Shown here: piece after piece, positions 6,916-15,920 of the stretch | Layout: the number at the start of each line of letters is the position of its first letter | Position numbering within the stretch: the first letter of the stretch is position 1 | Assembly (NCBI GenBank): GCA_035294325.1 | Contig: DATGLE010000013.1 | Span: forward strand, 16,942 to 80,941 | Length of the DNA stretch: 64,000 nucleotides | Origin: DATGLE01 sp035294325 | GTDB taxonomy: Bacteria; Chloroflexota; Ktedonobacteria; Ktedonobacterales; Ktedonobacteraceae | Reading direction: 5' to 3' | Program-made: the position numbers and the translations under genes | Notes under the pieces: model-generated | Database searches by the model: none | What the model saw: the letters and a program-made list of their open reading frames with translations, nothing else | Told to the model about the DNA's origin: nothing

Positions 6916-7920
6916 TTAGCCCGGGAAGTGGCAGGCGGCGAAATGGCCTGACTGCTTCTCTTCTAATGGCGGCGTCACCTCGCGGCAGATGGCCTGGGCC
7001 TTCCAGCAGCGCGGGTGGAAGTTGCAGCCGCTGGGGGGATTGACCGGGCTGGGCACATCGCCTTCGAGAATGATTCGCTTGCGGCGCGCCTCGATCTCCG
7101 GATCTGGCACGGGGATCGCCGAGAGCAGCGCCTGGGTATAGGGATGCAGGGGGAGACGGTAGAGATTTTCGCTATCCGCCAGTTCGACGACGCGTCCCAG
7201 ATACATCACCGCCACGCGATTACTGATATGTTTCACCACCGAGAGGTTGTGGGCGACGAACAGATAGGTGAGGCCGAACTGGCTCTGCAAATCCTGCAAG
7301 AGATTGAGCACCTGCGCCTGGATCGATACGTCCAGGGCTGAGACCGGCTCGTCGGCTACAACGAACGATGGACGCAGAGCCAGGGCGCGCGCGATGCCGA
7401 TACGCTGGCGCTGGCCGCCGCTGAACTCGTGCGGGAAACGGTTGATGTAGTAGGGGTTGATGCCGACGACTTCAAGTAACTGTGCCACCTGCTCGCGAAT
7501 TTCTCTGGCGTTGCCGCGATGGAAGTTCTCCAGCGGCTCGGCAACGATCTGACCAACCGTGTAGCGCGGATCGAGCGAACCATAGGGATCCTGAAAGATC
7601 ATCTGCATTTCCGCGCGCTTCTTGCGGATCTCATCGGGTGGCAGTTTCGTAAGCTCGACCCCGTTCAGCTTGACGCTGCCCGCCGTAGGTTTGATGAGCT
7701 GGAGGATGGCGCGCCCCGTTGTCGATTTCCCGCAGCCGCTTTCTCCCACCAGGCCGAGTGTTTCTCCCCGCTTGATGAAGAGATCGACGCCATCAACCGC
7801 CTTCACATTCGCGACGGTGCGGTTCAGCAGACCTCCCTTGATGGGAAAGTGAACCTTCAAGCCCCTGACATCGATCAGCGTTGTTCCCGTCGTCTCGGGC
7901 GTTTGAATTTCTTGTACCAT
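6916..7920 (-). CDS. Oligopeptide/dipeptide ABC transporter ATP-binding protein (OppF/DppF type)
   Basis: Cytoplasmic ATPase subunit, 334 residues from the ATG at 7920. An upstream in-frame start would overlap the preceding gene, and GGAGAGG sits properly before 7920. Walker A is GESGCGKST, the signature is SGGQRQR, and Walker B ends in ADEPVSALD. The C-terminal oligopeptide-transporter domain contains the usual cysteine-containing GCNFHPRC...C region. Together with the ATPase encoded at 7940-8917 it forms the heterodimeric motor of the peptide importer. It starts 19 bases after its partner's stop, as expected for an operon. Confidence 0.93.
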   Translation of the reverse strand: MVQEIQTPETTGTTLIDVRGLKVHFPIKGGLLNRTVANVKAVDGVDLFIKRGETLGLVGESGCGKSTTGRAILQLIKPTAGSVKLNGVELTKLPPDEIRKKRAEMQMIFQDPYGSLDPRYTVGQIVAEPLENFHRGNAREIREQVAQLLEVVGINPYYINRFPHEFSGGQRQRIGIARALALRPSFVVADEPVSALDVSIQAQVLNLLQDLQSQFGLTYLFVAHNLSVVKHISNRVAVMYLGRVVELADSENLYRLPLHPYTQALLSAIPVPDPEIEARRKRIILEGDVPSPVNPPSGCNFHPRCWKAQAICREVTPPLEEKQSGHFAACHFPG

Positions 7921-7939
7921 AGCTTTCCTCTCCCCTGGG

Positions 7940-8917
7940 TTAGTTTGGATAGAAGCACGCCACAACCTGCTCCCCACGCCCTACCGGCTTCAGTTGTGGC
8001 CGCTCCTGTGTGCAGCGTGGCTGCGCCTTCGGGCACCGTGGGGCGTAGGGGCATCCGGGAGGGGGATGCAGGAGATCAGGCGGTTGACCGGCGATAGGAG
8101 TAAGCCTGGCGTTCCGCTGGTCGTCGAGGCGAGGAATAGACTTCAACAGCCCGACGGTATAGGGGTGCGCGGGAGTTTCAAAAATCTGTTTGACCGGGGC
8201 CGATTCTACGATATGGCCGGCGTACATCACGTTAATATACTGGCAGGTGCCGGCCACAACGCCGAGGTCGTGGGTAATCAGCATCACCGCCGTGCCGAAC
8301 TCTTGCGAAAGGCCCTTCATCAATTCGAGCACCTGCGCCTGGATGGTTACGTCAAGGGCCGTGGTTGGCTCATCGGCGATCAGCAGTTGAGGGTTGCAGG
8401 CCAGGGCTATTGCGATCATCACACGCTGGCGCATGCCGCCGCTGAACTCGTGTGGATAGCTTCTGGCGCGCCGTTTAGCATCTGGAATGCGCACCAGGTC
8501 AAGCATCTCGACGGCGCGTTTCCATGCCTGGTCCTTGCTCACATCCTTGCGATGGCGCTTCACGGTCTCGGCGATCTGATAGCCCACCGTGAAAACGGGA
8601 TTGAGCGAGGTCATGGGATCCTGGAAGATCATCGAAATTTTGCTGCCGCGCAGTTCGGTCAGCTCTTCGGTGCTCTTCTCCAGAATATTCTCACCGTTAA
8701 AGTTGATTTCACCGCCGACGATCTTTCCTGGAGGGCTGGCGACCAGGCGCATCACCGAGAGGGCCGTAACGCTCTTGCCGCAGCCGCTCTCCCCCACCAC
8801 TCCCAGCGTCTGACCTTGCTTTATGGTAAACGAAACATCATCGACGGCCTTCACCACACCACTACGGGTAAAGAAGTAGGTCTTCAGGTTATTAACTTCC
8901 AGCAGGTTTGCTGTCAT
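7940..8917 (-). CDS. Oligopeptide/dipeptide ABC transporter ATP-binding protein (OppD/DppD type)
   Basis: Second ATPase of the peptide importer, 325 residues. Walker A GESGCGKS, signature SGGMRQR, Walker B LLIADEPTTALD and a switch His in LITHDLG are all present. The C-terminal domain carries the family's GCPYAPRCPKAQPRC cysteine cluster. GGAGAAA precedes the ATG. A 13-bp hairpin (8933-8961) separates it from the permease gene upstream in the operon. Substrate preference (di- versus oligopeptide) cannot be told from sequence. Confidence 0.93.
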   Translation of the reverse strand: MTANLLEVNNLKTYFFTRSGVVKAVDDVSFTIKQGQTLGVVGESGCGKSVTALSVMRLVASPPGKIVGGEINFNGENILEKSTEELTELRGSKISMIFQDPMTSLNPVFTVGYQIAETVKRHRKDVSKDQAWKRAVEMLDLVRIPDAKRRARSYPHEFSGGMRQRVMIAIALACNPQLLIADEPTTALDVTIQAQVLELMKGLSQEFGTAVMLITHDLGVVAGTCQYINVMYAGHIVESAPVKQIFETPAHPYTVGLLKSIPRLDDQRNARLTPIAGQPPDLLHPPPGCPYAPRCPKAQPRCTQERPQLKPVGRGEQVVACFYPN

Positions 8918-8932
8918 TGCTATTTCTCCGCG

Positions 8933-8961
8933 AGATCAAGTTGCACTTTGCAACTTGATCT
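8933..8961. repeat. Intra-operon hairpin
   Basis: A perfect 13-bp stem (8933-8945 with 8949-8961) and 3-base loop lie between the second permease gene and the first ATPase gene. A longer imperfect inverted repeat, bounded by ATGCAGA and TCTGCAT, follows to about 9023. It may stabilise the upstream mRNA segment or attenuate read-through. Confidence 0.5.
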
Positions 8962-9034
8962 GAATTGATATATCATGCAGAAACGCCGCTGGCGCGGCTA
9001 GCGCTGCGCGCTCATCTGCATGCAAGGAATATAA

Positions 9035-10144
9035 TTAATCTTTAGAGTGAGGATCGAACGCGTCGCGCAGCCCATCGCCCAGGAAGGAGAAGGAGAGCAC
9101 GATCAGGGCGAGCACGATGGAGGGCAGCAGTACCTCCCAGGGGTGGGTATCGATCATATTGGCGGCATCGGAAATCATCAGACCTATGCTCGATCCAGGG
9201 GGCTGTACGCCCAGGCCCAGCAGGCTGATGCCGGCCTCGCCAACGATGGTGTTAGCCATGTCGAGCGTTGCTACGACAACCACGATGCTGAACAGGTTAG
9301 GAATGATGTGGCGCAGGATAATCCTGGGACCACTGGTGCCCGCTGTACGCGCGGCTTCAACAAACTGCTGCTCCTTGAGTTGCAAGGTTTGCCCGCGCAC
9401 ATAGCGCGCCATCAACGGCCAGGCCGTAAAGGCGAGCGCCGCCGAAACCAGCAGCAGGCGCGCGTTGCCATTCGGACCAATGATGGGGATAGCGCTCAAA
9501 TGATCGTCGGCCCATGTGCCGAAGATGCCGGTGAGAAGAATGACGAAGAGCAAACCAGGGAAGGCGAACATGATGTCGGTGAAACGGGCCAGAAACTGGT
9601 CGATCCAGCCGCCGTAGTAGCCGGCCAGCACACCTATGAGAATGCCCAGGGTAATATCGATGACCTCGACCAGAACGGCGACGCTGATAGAGATCAGCAA
9701 GCCCTGCATCAGACGAGCCAGGAGGTCGCGCCCCAGCGAATCGGTGCCCAGCCAGTATTGAGATGAAATGAACTCGTCCTGGCGCTCCAGTTCCTGGTGG
9801 AAGGGATTGTGGTAGACCGAGGCGGGCACAACGCCGTTGGTAGCGCTGTTATAGGGAGCGCCAATATGCTGGTAGATGGGGGGGCCGATGATGGCAAGCA
9901 AGACGAAGAAAGCAATCACACCCATGCTGACAACCGCGCGCTTATCACGGAGGAGCCGGCGCATCGAGTCCTGAAAGGGCGTGGGAGACTTCTGGCCTGG
10001 CTTGCGCTCCGCGACCTCGCTGATAGTGGCGGCAACCGCGCTGTCGCTCTGATCCATCAGCAGAGGATCAGCAGAGAGATTTGGCGCGTCGTTGAACATC
10101 ACGCCCGGTGTGTTAATTTCTGGATTCTTATCCTTCGTATCCAT
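9035..10144 (-). CDS. Peptide ABC transporter permease (OppC/DppC type)
   Basis: Inner-membrane permease, 369 residues. About 75 N-terminal hydrophilic residues precede the first membrane segment (near 90-110, VVSMGVIAFFVLLAIIGPPIY). The BPD-transport domain with about five further helices follows, and the conserved cytoplasmic EAA-type loop (FVEAARTAGTSGPRIILRHIIPN) contacts the ATPases. The C-terminus has the typical ...FLGDGLRDAFDPH ending. AGGGAG precedes the ATG. It lies 18 bases after the other permease gene, so the two are co-transcribed and form the membrane channel of the importer. Confidence 0.93.
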   Translation of the reverse strand: MDTKDKNPEINTPGVMFNDAPNLSADPLLMDQSDSAVAATISEVAERKPGQKSPTPFQDSMRRLLRDKRAVVSMGVIAFFVLLAIIGPPIYQHIGAPYNSATNGVVPASVYHNPFHQELERQDEFISSQYWLGTDSLGRDLLARLMQGLLISISVAVLVEVIDITLGILIGVLAGYYGGWIDQFLARFTDIMFAFPGLLFVILLTGIFGTWADDHLSAIPIIGPNGNARLLLVSAALAFTAWPLMARYVRGQTLQLKEQQFVEAARTAGTSGPRIILRHIIPNLFSIVVVVATLDMANTIVGEAGISLLGLGVQPPGSSIGLMISDAANMIDTHPWEVLLPSIVLALIVLSFSFLGDGLRDAFDPHSKD

Positions 10145-10162
10145 CTGGTATCTCCCTGCTGG

Positions 10163-11119
10163 CTAAAGCTTGATGCGCGGATCAACAACCGTGTAAAGAA
10201 GGTCAGAGATCAGATTGCCGATGACGACCGCGACGGCGAGCATCACTGTCGTGGCCTGGATTACCGGGTAATCACGGGAGTTTACAGAGGTAATCGTGAT
10301 CTGAGCAATGCCGGGGATATTGAAGATCTGCTCAATAAAAAAAGAGCCGGTGACGAGAAAACCTATGGCAACACCGAGGATCGTCACCAGCGGGATCATC
10401 GCGTTGCGCAGTGCGTGACGATAAATTACTACCCGCTCGATCAGACCTTTTGCCCTGGCCGTGCGCACATAATCCTGGCGCAGCACTTCGAGCATGCTGG
10501 TGCGAGCCAGGCGCGCGATATAGGCCATGCCTCCGACGGTAAAGACCAGGATGGGAGCGAGCTTGTATTGAATATCGCTCCACGAATACTGCCAGGGGTT
10601 GCCCCAGCCGGAAACCGGCCAGCTTCCGCCAGTGTGCTGGTCGAGCCATACGAGTACAACCTGCACAAAAACGCACAGCACAAAAACGGGTATGGCATAG
10701 AAGAAAAGCGCCACACCCATATTCAAGGTATCGATCCAGGTGCTGGCCTTGAGGGCCGAGATGATGCCCAGCGGCACTCCGATGAGAATTTGAATCAAAA
10801 GGGCCCACATGCCCAGTTCAATCGAAATGGGCGCGCCGCCCTTGAGGATATCCCAGACTGAACGATCTTGCTGCGCGAAGGAAAGCCCGAAGTCGAAGTG
10901 GAGCAGGCGTACCAGGAAATTGTAGTACTGTTGATACCAGGGGAGGTCCAGACCATACGCATGTTTGAGTTGTACATAGAGCCTGGGATCGAAATGCTGG
11001 CCCAGCAAATTACGTATCGGATCTCCTGGTGCAAAATACCCCATGATGAAGGTGATAAAGGTGACGCCAATGACGACAAATACGAGGCCCACCATCCTTT
11101 TGATCAGAAACTGTATCAT
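10163..11119 (-). CDS. Peptide ABC transporter permease (OppB/DppB type)
   Basis: First gene of the transporter operon, about 318 residues from the ATG at 11119 (MIQFLIKRMVGL). Starts further upstream in frame encode a hydrophilic stretch unlike the family. There are six predicted membrane helices. The N-terminal signature around FAPGDPIRNLLG and the EAA loop (YVRTARAKGLIERVVIYRHALRN, abbreviated) are characteristic, as is the DPRIKL C-terminus. A near-perfect promoter lies about 200 bases upstream at 11321-11349, so this gene probably opens the importer transcript. Confidence 0.92.
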   Translation of the reverse strand: MIQFLIKRMVGLVFVVIGVTFITFIMGYFAPGDPIRNLLGQHFDPRLYVQLKHAYGLDLPWYQQYYNFLVRLLHFDFGLSFAQQDRSVWDILKGGAPISIELGMWALLIQILIGVPLGIISALKASTWIDTLNMGVALFFYAIPVFVLCVFVQVVLVWLDQHTGGSWPVSGWGNPWQYSWSDIQYKLAPILVFTVGGMAYIARLARTSMLEVLRQDYVRTARAKGLIERVVIYRHALRNAMIPLVTILGVAIGFLVTGSFFIEQIFNIPGIAQITITSVNSRDYPVIQATTVMLAVAVVIGNLISDLLYTVVDPRIKL

Positions 11120-11320
11120 TATGAACTGTACCCCCTGTGGCTTGTTTGCGAGGCTACAATCTGGTGTGGAGACTTTAATGCCACCCGCCTCCACGTGAAA
11201 TGCCTGATATGCTCGTGGATGTCACGGGCTTGCGAGGCACTTATCTACGATATGGCACTTATACATAGATAGACCTCATTATTATGAGTAAATAAACATG
11301 ACAGTAGCGGGCTTTCATAT

Positions 11321-11349
11321 ATTCTATGTGACGCTGCCTGCATTGTCAA
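11321..11349 (-). promoter_or_regulatory. Strong sigma-70-type promoter for the peptide-transporter operon
   Basis: On the reverse strand TTGACA (11344-11349) and TAGAAT (11321-11326) are separated by 17 bases. Predicted start is near 11314, leaving a leader of about 195 bases before the first permease gene. The gene-free stretch 11120-11461 otherwise holds only the shared 20-bp motif at its far end. Confidence 0.72.
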
Positions 11350-11440
11350 GCTTACTTACATGGCCCTCCATTACTATTTTTACGTTTCCGGGTAACGCTA
11401 ATCTCACGCATTGTCACCTTTCTTATTCCCGACTCCCTTG

Positions 11441-11460
11441 CTCGCGCCTGCGGCGCTCGC
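11441..11460. repeat. Shared 20-bp GC-rich motif
   Basis: CTCGCGCCTGCGGCGCTCGC, identical to 4671-4690. It sits immediately after the stop codon of the binding-protein gene at 11462, here without an adjacent long hairpin. Confidence 0.6.
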
Positions 11461-11461
11461 A

Positions 11462-13165
11462 TCAGGAGGGCGCTGGCTGCACACGATAGATGGCGGCCCA
11501 GTCATCGGGCGGAATCAGGCCCATGCTGTTGTTGCTGATGCCGGTGATAGAGGGTGAGCGCAGGAAAATGGCCGTCTCCTGCTCAACCGGCAGCCAGGCA
11601 ACGTCGTTCACAAGCTGCTGCTCGGCCTGCTGGTAGCTCTGAATACGTGCACGCGCCTGCGGGTTTGTGTCGGCGGCCTCCAATGCCTGCTGGGTCGCCT
11701 GCTGCTGCGCCGCGTCGCTGCTCGTGTTCTGACCATAGTTCATATTATTATTTGGCGATCCGTTGTCGAACTGGCGCGTCAGCCAGTCCTGGGGATCGGG
11801 ATATTCAGCGATCCAGGCGAGGCCCCAGAACTGCAATCCCTGCGCATTATTGGTCGCCGCCGTCACTTTGTCGAGCAGGGTATTGTAGTCAACCGCGTCG
11901 GTTTTCACTGTGACGTGCAGTACCTTTTGCCACATACCGGTGAGCGCAGTCACTTCCTGCGTGAGATCGGGCACATTCACCGCATAGGTCAGGGTGATTG
12001 CTGGCATCTGTGCGACGCTCGTCCATCCCTCCTCTTGCAGCCCCAGCCTGAGAAGCGCCTGCGCCCTTGCGGGATTGCCCCGCAAGCTCCGCGTGCCATC
12101 AGGGCCGGTGAGCCGCGGATTGTAGCCCGGCATTCCCTGCGGCACGATGTGGTTGGTGGGCAGCACGGCGCCTTTCCAGACGTTGTGGGCGAGCGCGACC
12201 TTATCGACGGCCAGCGCGAACGCCTGGCGGATATGGATATTGTCGAAGGGCTTTACAAGGTAATTCATCGTATAGTAATTGATCCACAACTGCGGCACCT
12301 GGAAGAAATCGCTGCGCTTGCTGACGCTGCTATATGCGGATAGTGGAATGCCCGTCATATCTACCCTGCCGCTCTGATACGCCTGGTATGCCTCGTTGGC
12401 CGAGGGGTAGAAGGCAAACGTCACCTTCTGGAGCTGCGGTTTCGCCTGGTAATAGTGAGGATCGGGCACAAAGGTGATAGCCTGACGATGGGCATACTGG
12501 GCGACCTTGAAGGGTCCGGCGCCGCCGCCCTCGGTCAGATGATCGGTCCATGTGTCGTTGCTGTATTTGTCGATGAGGCTCCTCTCTACGACATAGGAGC
12601 AGGGCGAGGTGAGCATCGCCAGAAAATACGCGGCTCGCTCCTTCGTCTTGATGACCAGCGTCGAAGGATCGGGCGTCAGGATGCTATCACCGATCAGGGT
12701 GGAGATCTTGCCCGCGAGCAGTTTGTCGGCGTCTTTGATCAGACCGAGGTAGATGGGCGCCACCGTCGATTGCGTGGCGGGCTGGAGCGCGCGGTCAATG
12801 CTGTAGGCGACATCGGTGGCGGTCAGTGCCTTGCCGTCACTAAAGGCCAGGTGCGGCCTGAGATGAAAGGTCCAGGTAAGACCATCCTGGCTCTCATCCC
12901 ACGAGGACGCCAGTTGCGGGTAGACCTGGAGCTGATCGTTGAGTTGTACCAGTCCGGTAAAAATCATCTGAATGGCATTGATCGAAGCGTTATCCTGGGC
13001 GAGAGCGGGATCGAGCGTCGTGAAGTCGGTGACGCCGACCTCGGCAACGGTATAGGTCTGTTTGTTAAGCGGGGCTTTGACCATCTTCACCGGCTGGTTG
13101 TTGTTAAAGATGTTACATGAAGTGATTAATAAGGCGAATACGCATAAAAGGGGTGGCAAGAGCAT
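11462..13165 (-). CDS. Peptide ABC transporter substrate-binding lipoprotein, second paralogue
   Basis: Family-5 solute-binding lipoprotein, about 567 residues from the ATG at 13165, which starts directly at a lipoprotein signal peptide (MLLPPLL... ending ITSC, Cys17). The frame stays open further upstream but runs through an intergenic palindrome, so that extension is rejected. Mature blocks TLDPAL, FSDGKALTATDVAYSIDRAL and the ...AEYPDPQDW motif parallel the paralogue at 4781-6544, with which it shares gene-wide similarity. It lies upstream of the permease/ATPase genes, so one transport complex may use two receptors. The ribosome binding site before 13165 is weak, leaving some doubt over the start. 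Confidence 0.87.
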   Translation of the reverse strand: MLLPPLLCVFALLITSCNIFNNNQPVKMVKAPLNKQTYTVAEVGVTDFTTLDPALAQDNASINAIQMIFTGLVQLNDQLQVYPQLASSWDESQDGLTWTFHLRPHLAFSDGKALTATDVAYSIDRALQPATQSTVAPIYLGLIKDADKLLAGKISTLIGDSILTPDPSTLVIKTKERAAYFLAMLTSPCSYVVERSLIDKYSNDTWTDHLTEGGGAGPFKVAQYAHRQAITFVPDPHYYQAKPQLQKVTFAFYPSANEAYQAYQSGRVDMTGIPLSAYSSVSKRSDFFQVPQLWINYYTMNYLVKPFDNIHIRQAFALAVDKVALAHNVWKGAVLPTNHIVPQGMPGYNPRLTGPDGTRSLRGNPARAQALLRLGLQEEGWTSVAQMPAITLTYAVNVPDLTQEVTALTGMWQKVLHVTVKTDAVDYNTLLDKVTAATNNAQGLQFWGLAWIAEYPDPQDWLTRQFDNGSPNNNMNYGQNTSSDAAQQQATQQALEAADTNPQARARIQSYQQAEQQLVNDVAWLPVEQETAIFLRSPSITGISNNSMGLIPPDDWAAIYRVQPAPS

Positions 13166-13210
13166 CTTCGGGTAGCGATTTTGGGGTGGATAAGAAGGCG
13201 CTCTGCAAGG

Positions 13211-13267
13211 AAGACGGGGGCAAGCCCCATCCCTACATTTTGTAGAGGCGGGGCCTGCCCCCGTCTT
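13211..13267. repeat. Intergenic palindrome with 27-base arms
   Basis: Arms 13211-13237 and 13241-13267 pair at 23 of 27 positions around a TTT loop. The arm type (TGTAG...GGGGC.TGCCCC.CGTCTT) resembles the palindrome at 37691-37769 and the shorter one at 32638-32660, suggesting a dispersed family. It lies between two same-strand genes. Confidence 0.6.
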
Positions 13268-13316
13268 ATCCCCCATCCCTGTCTTTCCTCTCATCTGCTC
13301 TGTTTCCTGTATCCCT

Positions 13317-14777
13317 CTATAGCTGTGAGATCAGATCATCCTGCTTGCCGAAGATAGCGGCGCGCAGCGCGACCTGCAAGAAGCTCTCGATGCTGGTATC
13401 GGCCAGAGAGGGAGGCCAGGCGCGATATTCTTCGCCCGCTGCCTGCACGATTTGCAGAGCGTGTCCCTGGTCTGCGCTGCTGTCGGCGCGGGCCGCGATG
13501 ATCCCGATGGCGCCGAAGAGCGCCCGAGGATCGTGTCCGAGGCGCAGGTAGCGGCGCGCGGTGACAGAGGCGCCCGCGAGATCGTGCGCTGCCAGCTGGT
13601 CGCGGAGCGTCGCAAGCTGGGATGCAGCGATCAGGCCACCGCCGCCCATAGGTGAGGGCATGCGTGCGGGCTGCGCTGTCTGATGGGCTGCTATCTCCTT
13701 GTGAAGCGCGTTGACGTAGGCGGCGGAGGTAAAGAGCAGGGGCAGCACCAGGACATCCTCTCGCGTCTGCTCGAAGACCAGGCGGACCGCTGCCGAGAAG
13801 AGCAGGCCATGCGCGGTGCGTATGAAGCGTTCGTGATCGTCGTCGTCGATCATCTGCATGATATCGGCGGCGGAGAGCGCGATGACGGAGCCGACGGCGC
13901 GGGCAGAAGCTCCGCCCGTCATCAGAGCATCGTAGACCGCCTGGCAGATCCGCGGCGTATCGGCATCGCTGAGGATCACGCGCCGCAGGGGAAGCGCGTT
14001 CTCATTTTTCGGCGCCGATAAGCGCGTTCTCAGGCTGCTGAGGTTATGCGCCGGATCGTTCGCGAAATTGCGTACCGCGTCTACCCAGTCCGGCTCGTTG
14101 GCATCGGGGCGCAGGGGGAGATGGGGCGCGAGCCAGTGAATAATGTTGGGGGCGCGATCCCCCCATTCTACGGTATCCAATAACTGGTAACCACGCACCG
14201 CGAAGATCAGAGGGTGGCCGGCGTCCTGGAACGTGGTGGCGAGCGCCTCATACGGGCGCACCTGCATGGTCCGGTAGTCGGCTCCCGTTCCGTAGAGGCC
14301 GAAAAGCAGGCGTTCGGCCAGCAGCGCATCGTTGTTGAAAACGGCTTCGTACATCTTATCGTTGACGGTCTTGCCCTGCGGCAGAGCGCTGGGATAGAAG
14401 GGATCAGGGTAGTTCGGCTGAACGCCATGCCCGGCTTTAACGGCGGGAGCGGCAATAATCAACGCCTGCGCTAAGAGCGGCAGGGCGAGTTCGTATTCCC
14501 GCTCGCTGGCGACATCCGGCGGCAGAGGCAGCCAGTGCAGCAGGCGGCAGAGCATCGCGGCTGCGGTGAGCGTGATAATCACATGCCCGTCGGGATCGCC
14601 GTGCGCCGCGATCATACCCACGCGTCCGATAATGACACTTGCCGCCTCGCTCGCGTCAACGTGTTCGTCCTTCTGTAGCAAATATGTACGAGCGGCGTCG
14701 ATGATGTCTTGATGATTGCCCTTGACAAGTGTATCGATAAGGTGTGAGAGGTCAACCCTCATTTCTACTGATGCCAT
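13317..14777 (-). CDS. Unrecognised 486-residue, mainly helical soluble protein
   Basis: I do not recognise this family. The protein has no signal peptide or membrane segment and is predicted to be mostly alpha-helical, rich in Ala, Leu and Arg. It has a His/Trp/Asp-containing central part (PNIIHWLAPHL, GHPLIFAVRGYQLLDTVEWGDR) that could be a metal- or cofactor-binding all-helical enzyme core. Two segments (about 20-60 and 390-440) look like repeats of one helical unit (AARTYLLQ...; TARRYLRLGHD...IGIIAARAD). It lies between the second binding lipoprotein and another unknown gene on the same strand, but its product gives no sign of being part of the importer. Confidence 0.75.
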   Translation of the reverse strand: MASVEMRVDLSHLIDTLVKGNHQDIIDAARTYLLQKDEHVDASEAASVIIGRVGMIAAHGDPDGHVIITLTAAAMLCRLLHWLPLPPDVASEREYELALPLLAQALIIAAPAVKAGHGVQPNYPDPFYPSALPQGKTVNDKMYEAVFNNDALLAERLLFGLYGTGADYRTMQVRPYEALATTFQDAGHPLIFAVRGYQLLDTVEWGDRAPNIIHWLAPHLPLRPDANEPDWVDAVRNFANDPAHNLSSLRTRLSAPKNENALPLRRVILSDADTPRICQAVYDALMTGGASARAVGSVIALSAADIMQMIDDDDHERFIRTAHGLLFSAAVRLVFEQTREDVLVLPLLFTSAAYVNALHKEIAAHQTAQPARMPSPMGGGGLIAASQLATLRDQLAAHDLAGASVTARRYLRLGHDPRALFGAIGIIAARADSSADQGHALQIVQAAGEEYRAWPPSLADTSIESFLQVALRAAIFGKQDDLISQL

Positions 14778-14849
14778 ATAATAAGCTCCTGACGTAATTA
14801 CATTTATTTAATGCCATGTGCAAGATGATGCTTACCGCTGCGCGGTTCG

Positions 14850-14909
14850 CCGGGAGATGAAGTCTGCGGGCAGGCGCCGCAGGCTCGGCCCGCAGACTTC
14901 ATCTCCCGG
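14850..14909. repeat. Long perfect hairpin, 21-bp stem
   Basis: Arms 14850-14870 and 14889-14909 are perfectly complementary around an 18-base GC-rich loop. It lies between two co-directional genes and may end the upstream transcript, though no U-run follows. Confidence 0.62.
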
Positions 14910-14959
14910 CTGGTGTGCCGCAGGGGCACAAAAACGTACACATCGGGTTATTGATTTTA

Positions 14960-15733
14960 TCAATGCTGATCCTGTAATTCGCGAATGGCGCGTTCAATGC
15001 CGGGGATATCGGCATATTCTTCATCGAGCAACTTGAAGGCGCGGCTCAGGTAGAGTTCCGCGAGTCGTGCCCCGCGCTCATCGGGGTTAGTCGCGGCTGT
15101 AACCAGTTCCGCGCCGCGATATTTCTGAGCCAGCATGCCGGCGATGCGCTGCATGCGCCGCTTCGTATCATTCAGCAGCGATGTGTCGCGTCCTTCCAGG
15201 GCATAGCGCGCGACGCCCACCAGCTTGCCCAGTTCCGCCAGCTTCTGCCGGTCCGGCATTGCCTGGAGCAGCAGTTCTTCGGCATCCAGATCATCCAGGG
15301 ATGCAGCCTCTGACGTGGTGGAGGCCGGAATCTGCTCGAAGCTGGCTTTGTAGGTCGCGTAGAGCTGTGCGTATTCCTGGCTGCCCATGACCGCCGTCTG
15401 CATGCGCGTCATTTCATCTCTTGAGCTGAGCGGTCCGATATCGCAGAGGTCATCGTCGCGCCGTTCCGCCAGCATTTCCAGGTATTCCAGGCTGTTCGCC
15501 TCCTCCAGCATCGGTGGAATTGGCATCCCCGCCACGCTGGTCACATCTTGCAACTCTTCGGTAGGAATTTGCGCTGCGAGCAGAGGAGAAAGATACTTTG
15601 CCAGCGACATCGGTATCGGCGGCACTACGCAGTAGGTGCAGTACACGACGCGCGGATCGCTGCTGCTGCGGGCTATAAAAATGGCATGTCCCCTTGGCGC
15701 CTGTGGATTACCTCGTAAGAAACGCAGAGCCAT
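14960..15733 (-). CDS. Unrecognised 257-residue soluble protein
   Basis: No family was recognised. The first 45 residues look beta-rich (ALRFLRGNPQAPRGHAIFIARS... with a CTYC pair at 32-35 and the PPIPMSL segment). The remainder is acidic and helical, with a middle DLDAEE stretch and a Lys/Arg-rich last third. No signal peptide or membrane segment is seen. AGGAGG lies 10 bases before the ATG. The gene lies in the same orientation between the other unknown protein and the TPR protein; all three gaps hold hairpins. The compact N-terminal domain might bind a small ligand, but that is a guess. Confidence 0.7.
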   Translation of the reverse strand: MALRFLRGNPQAPRGHAIFIARSSSDPRVVYCTYCVVPPIPMSLAKYLSPLLAAQIPTEELQDVTSVAGMPIPPMLEEANSLEYLEMLAERRDDDLCDIGPLSSRDEMTRMQTAVMGSQEYAQLYATYKASFEQIPASTTSEAASLDDLDAEELLLQAMPDRQKLAELGKLVGVARYALEGRDTSLLNDTKRRMQRIAGMLAQKYRGAELVTAATNPDERGARLAELYLSRAFKLLDEEYADIPGIERAIRELQDQH

Positions 15734-15837
15734 AACTCGAATCCCTCCTCCTGTTTACAATCATAAGCCAGAAAGTCCCTCTATTTCAAGCAGTCGTCAC
15801 CATTCAGGTCCCCTTGCCGCCTGCGGCGGCTGTTCGG

Positions 15838-15920
15838 TAGTGGTGGTGCGGTTGGGGCGAACGCAGCTCGCCCTAACCGCACCACCACTACTGCCTGCTC
15901 AGCGCCGCGGCGCTGAGCAG
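15838..15920. terminator. Double hairpin at the end of the TPR gene
   Basis: A stem of about 23 bp with one G-T pair (15838-15860 with 15868-15891) is followed by a perfect 26-base palindrome (15895-15920) that abuts the TPR gene stop codon at 15921. The second is the likelier terminator of the TPR transcript. Confidence 0.55.

Noticed and set aside
12900..13294. Extended N-terminus (43 extra residues) of the second binding lipoprotein
   Set aside because: The extra stretch is translated from an intergenic palindrome and would bury the lipoprotein signal peptide.
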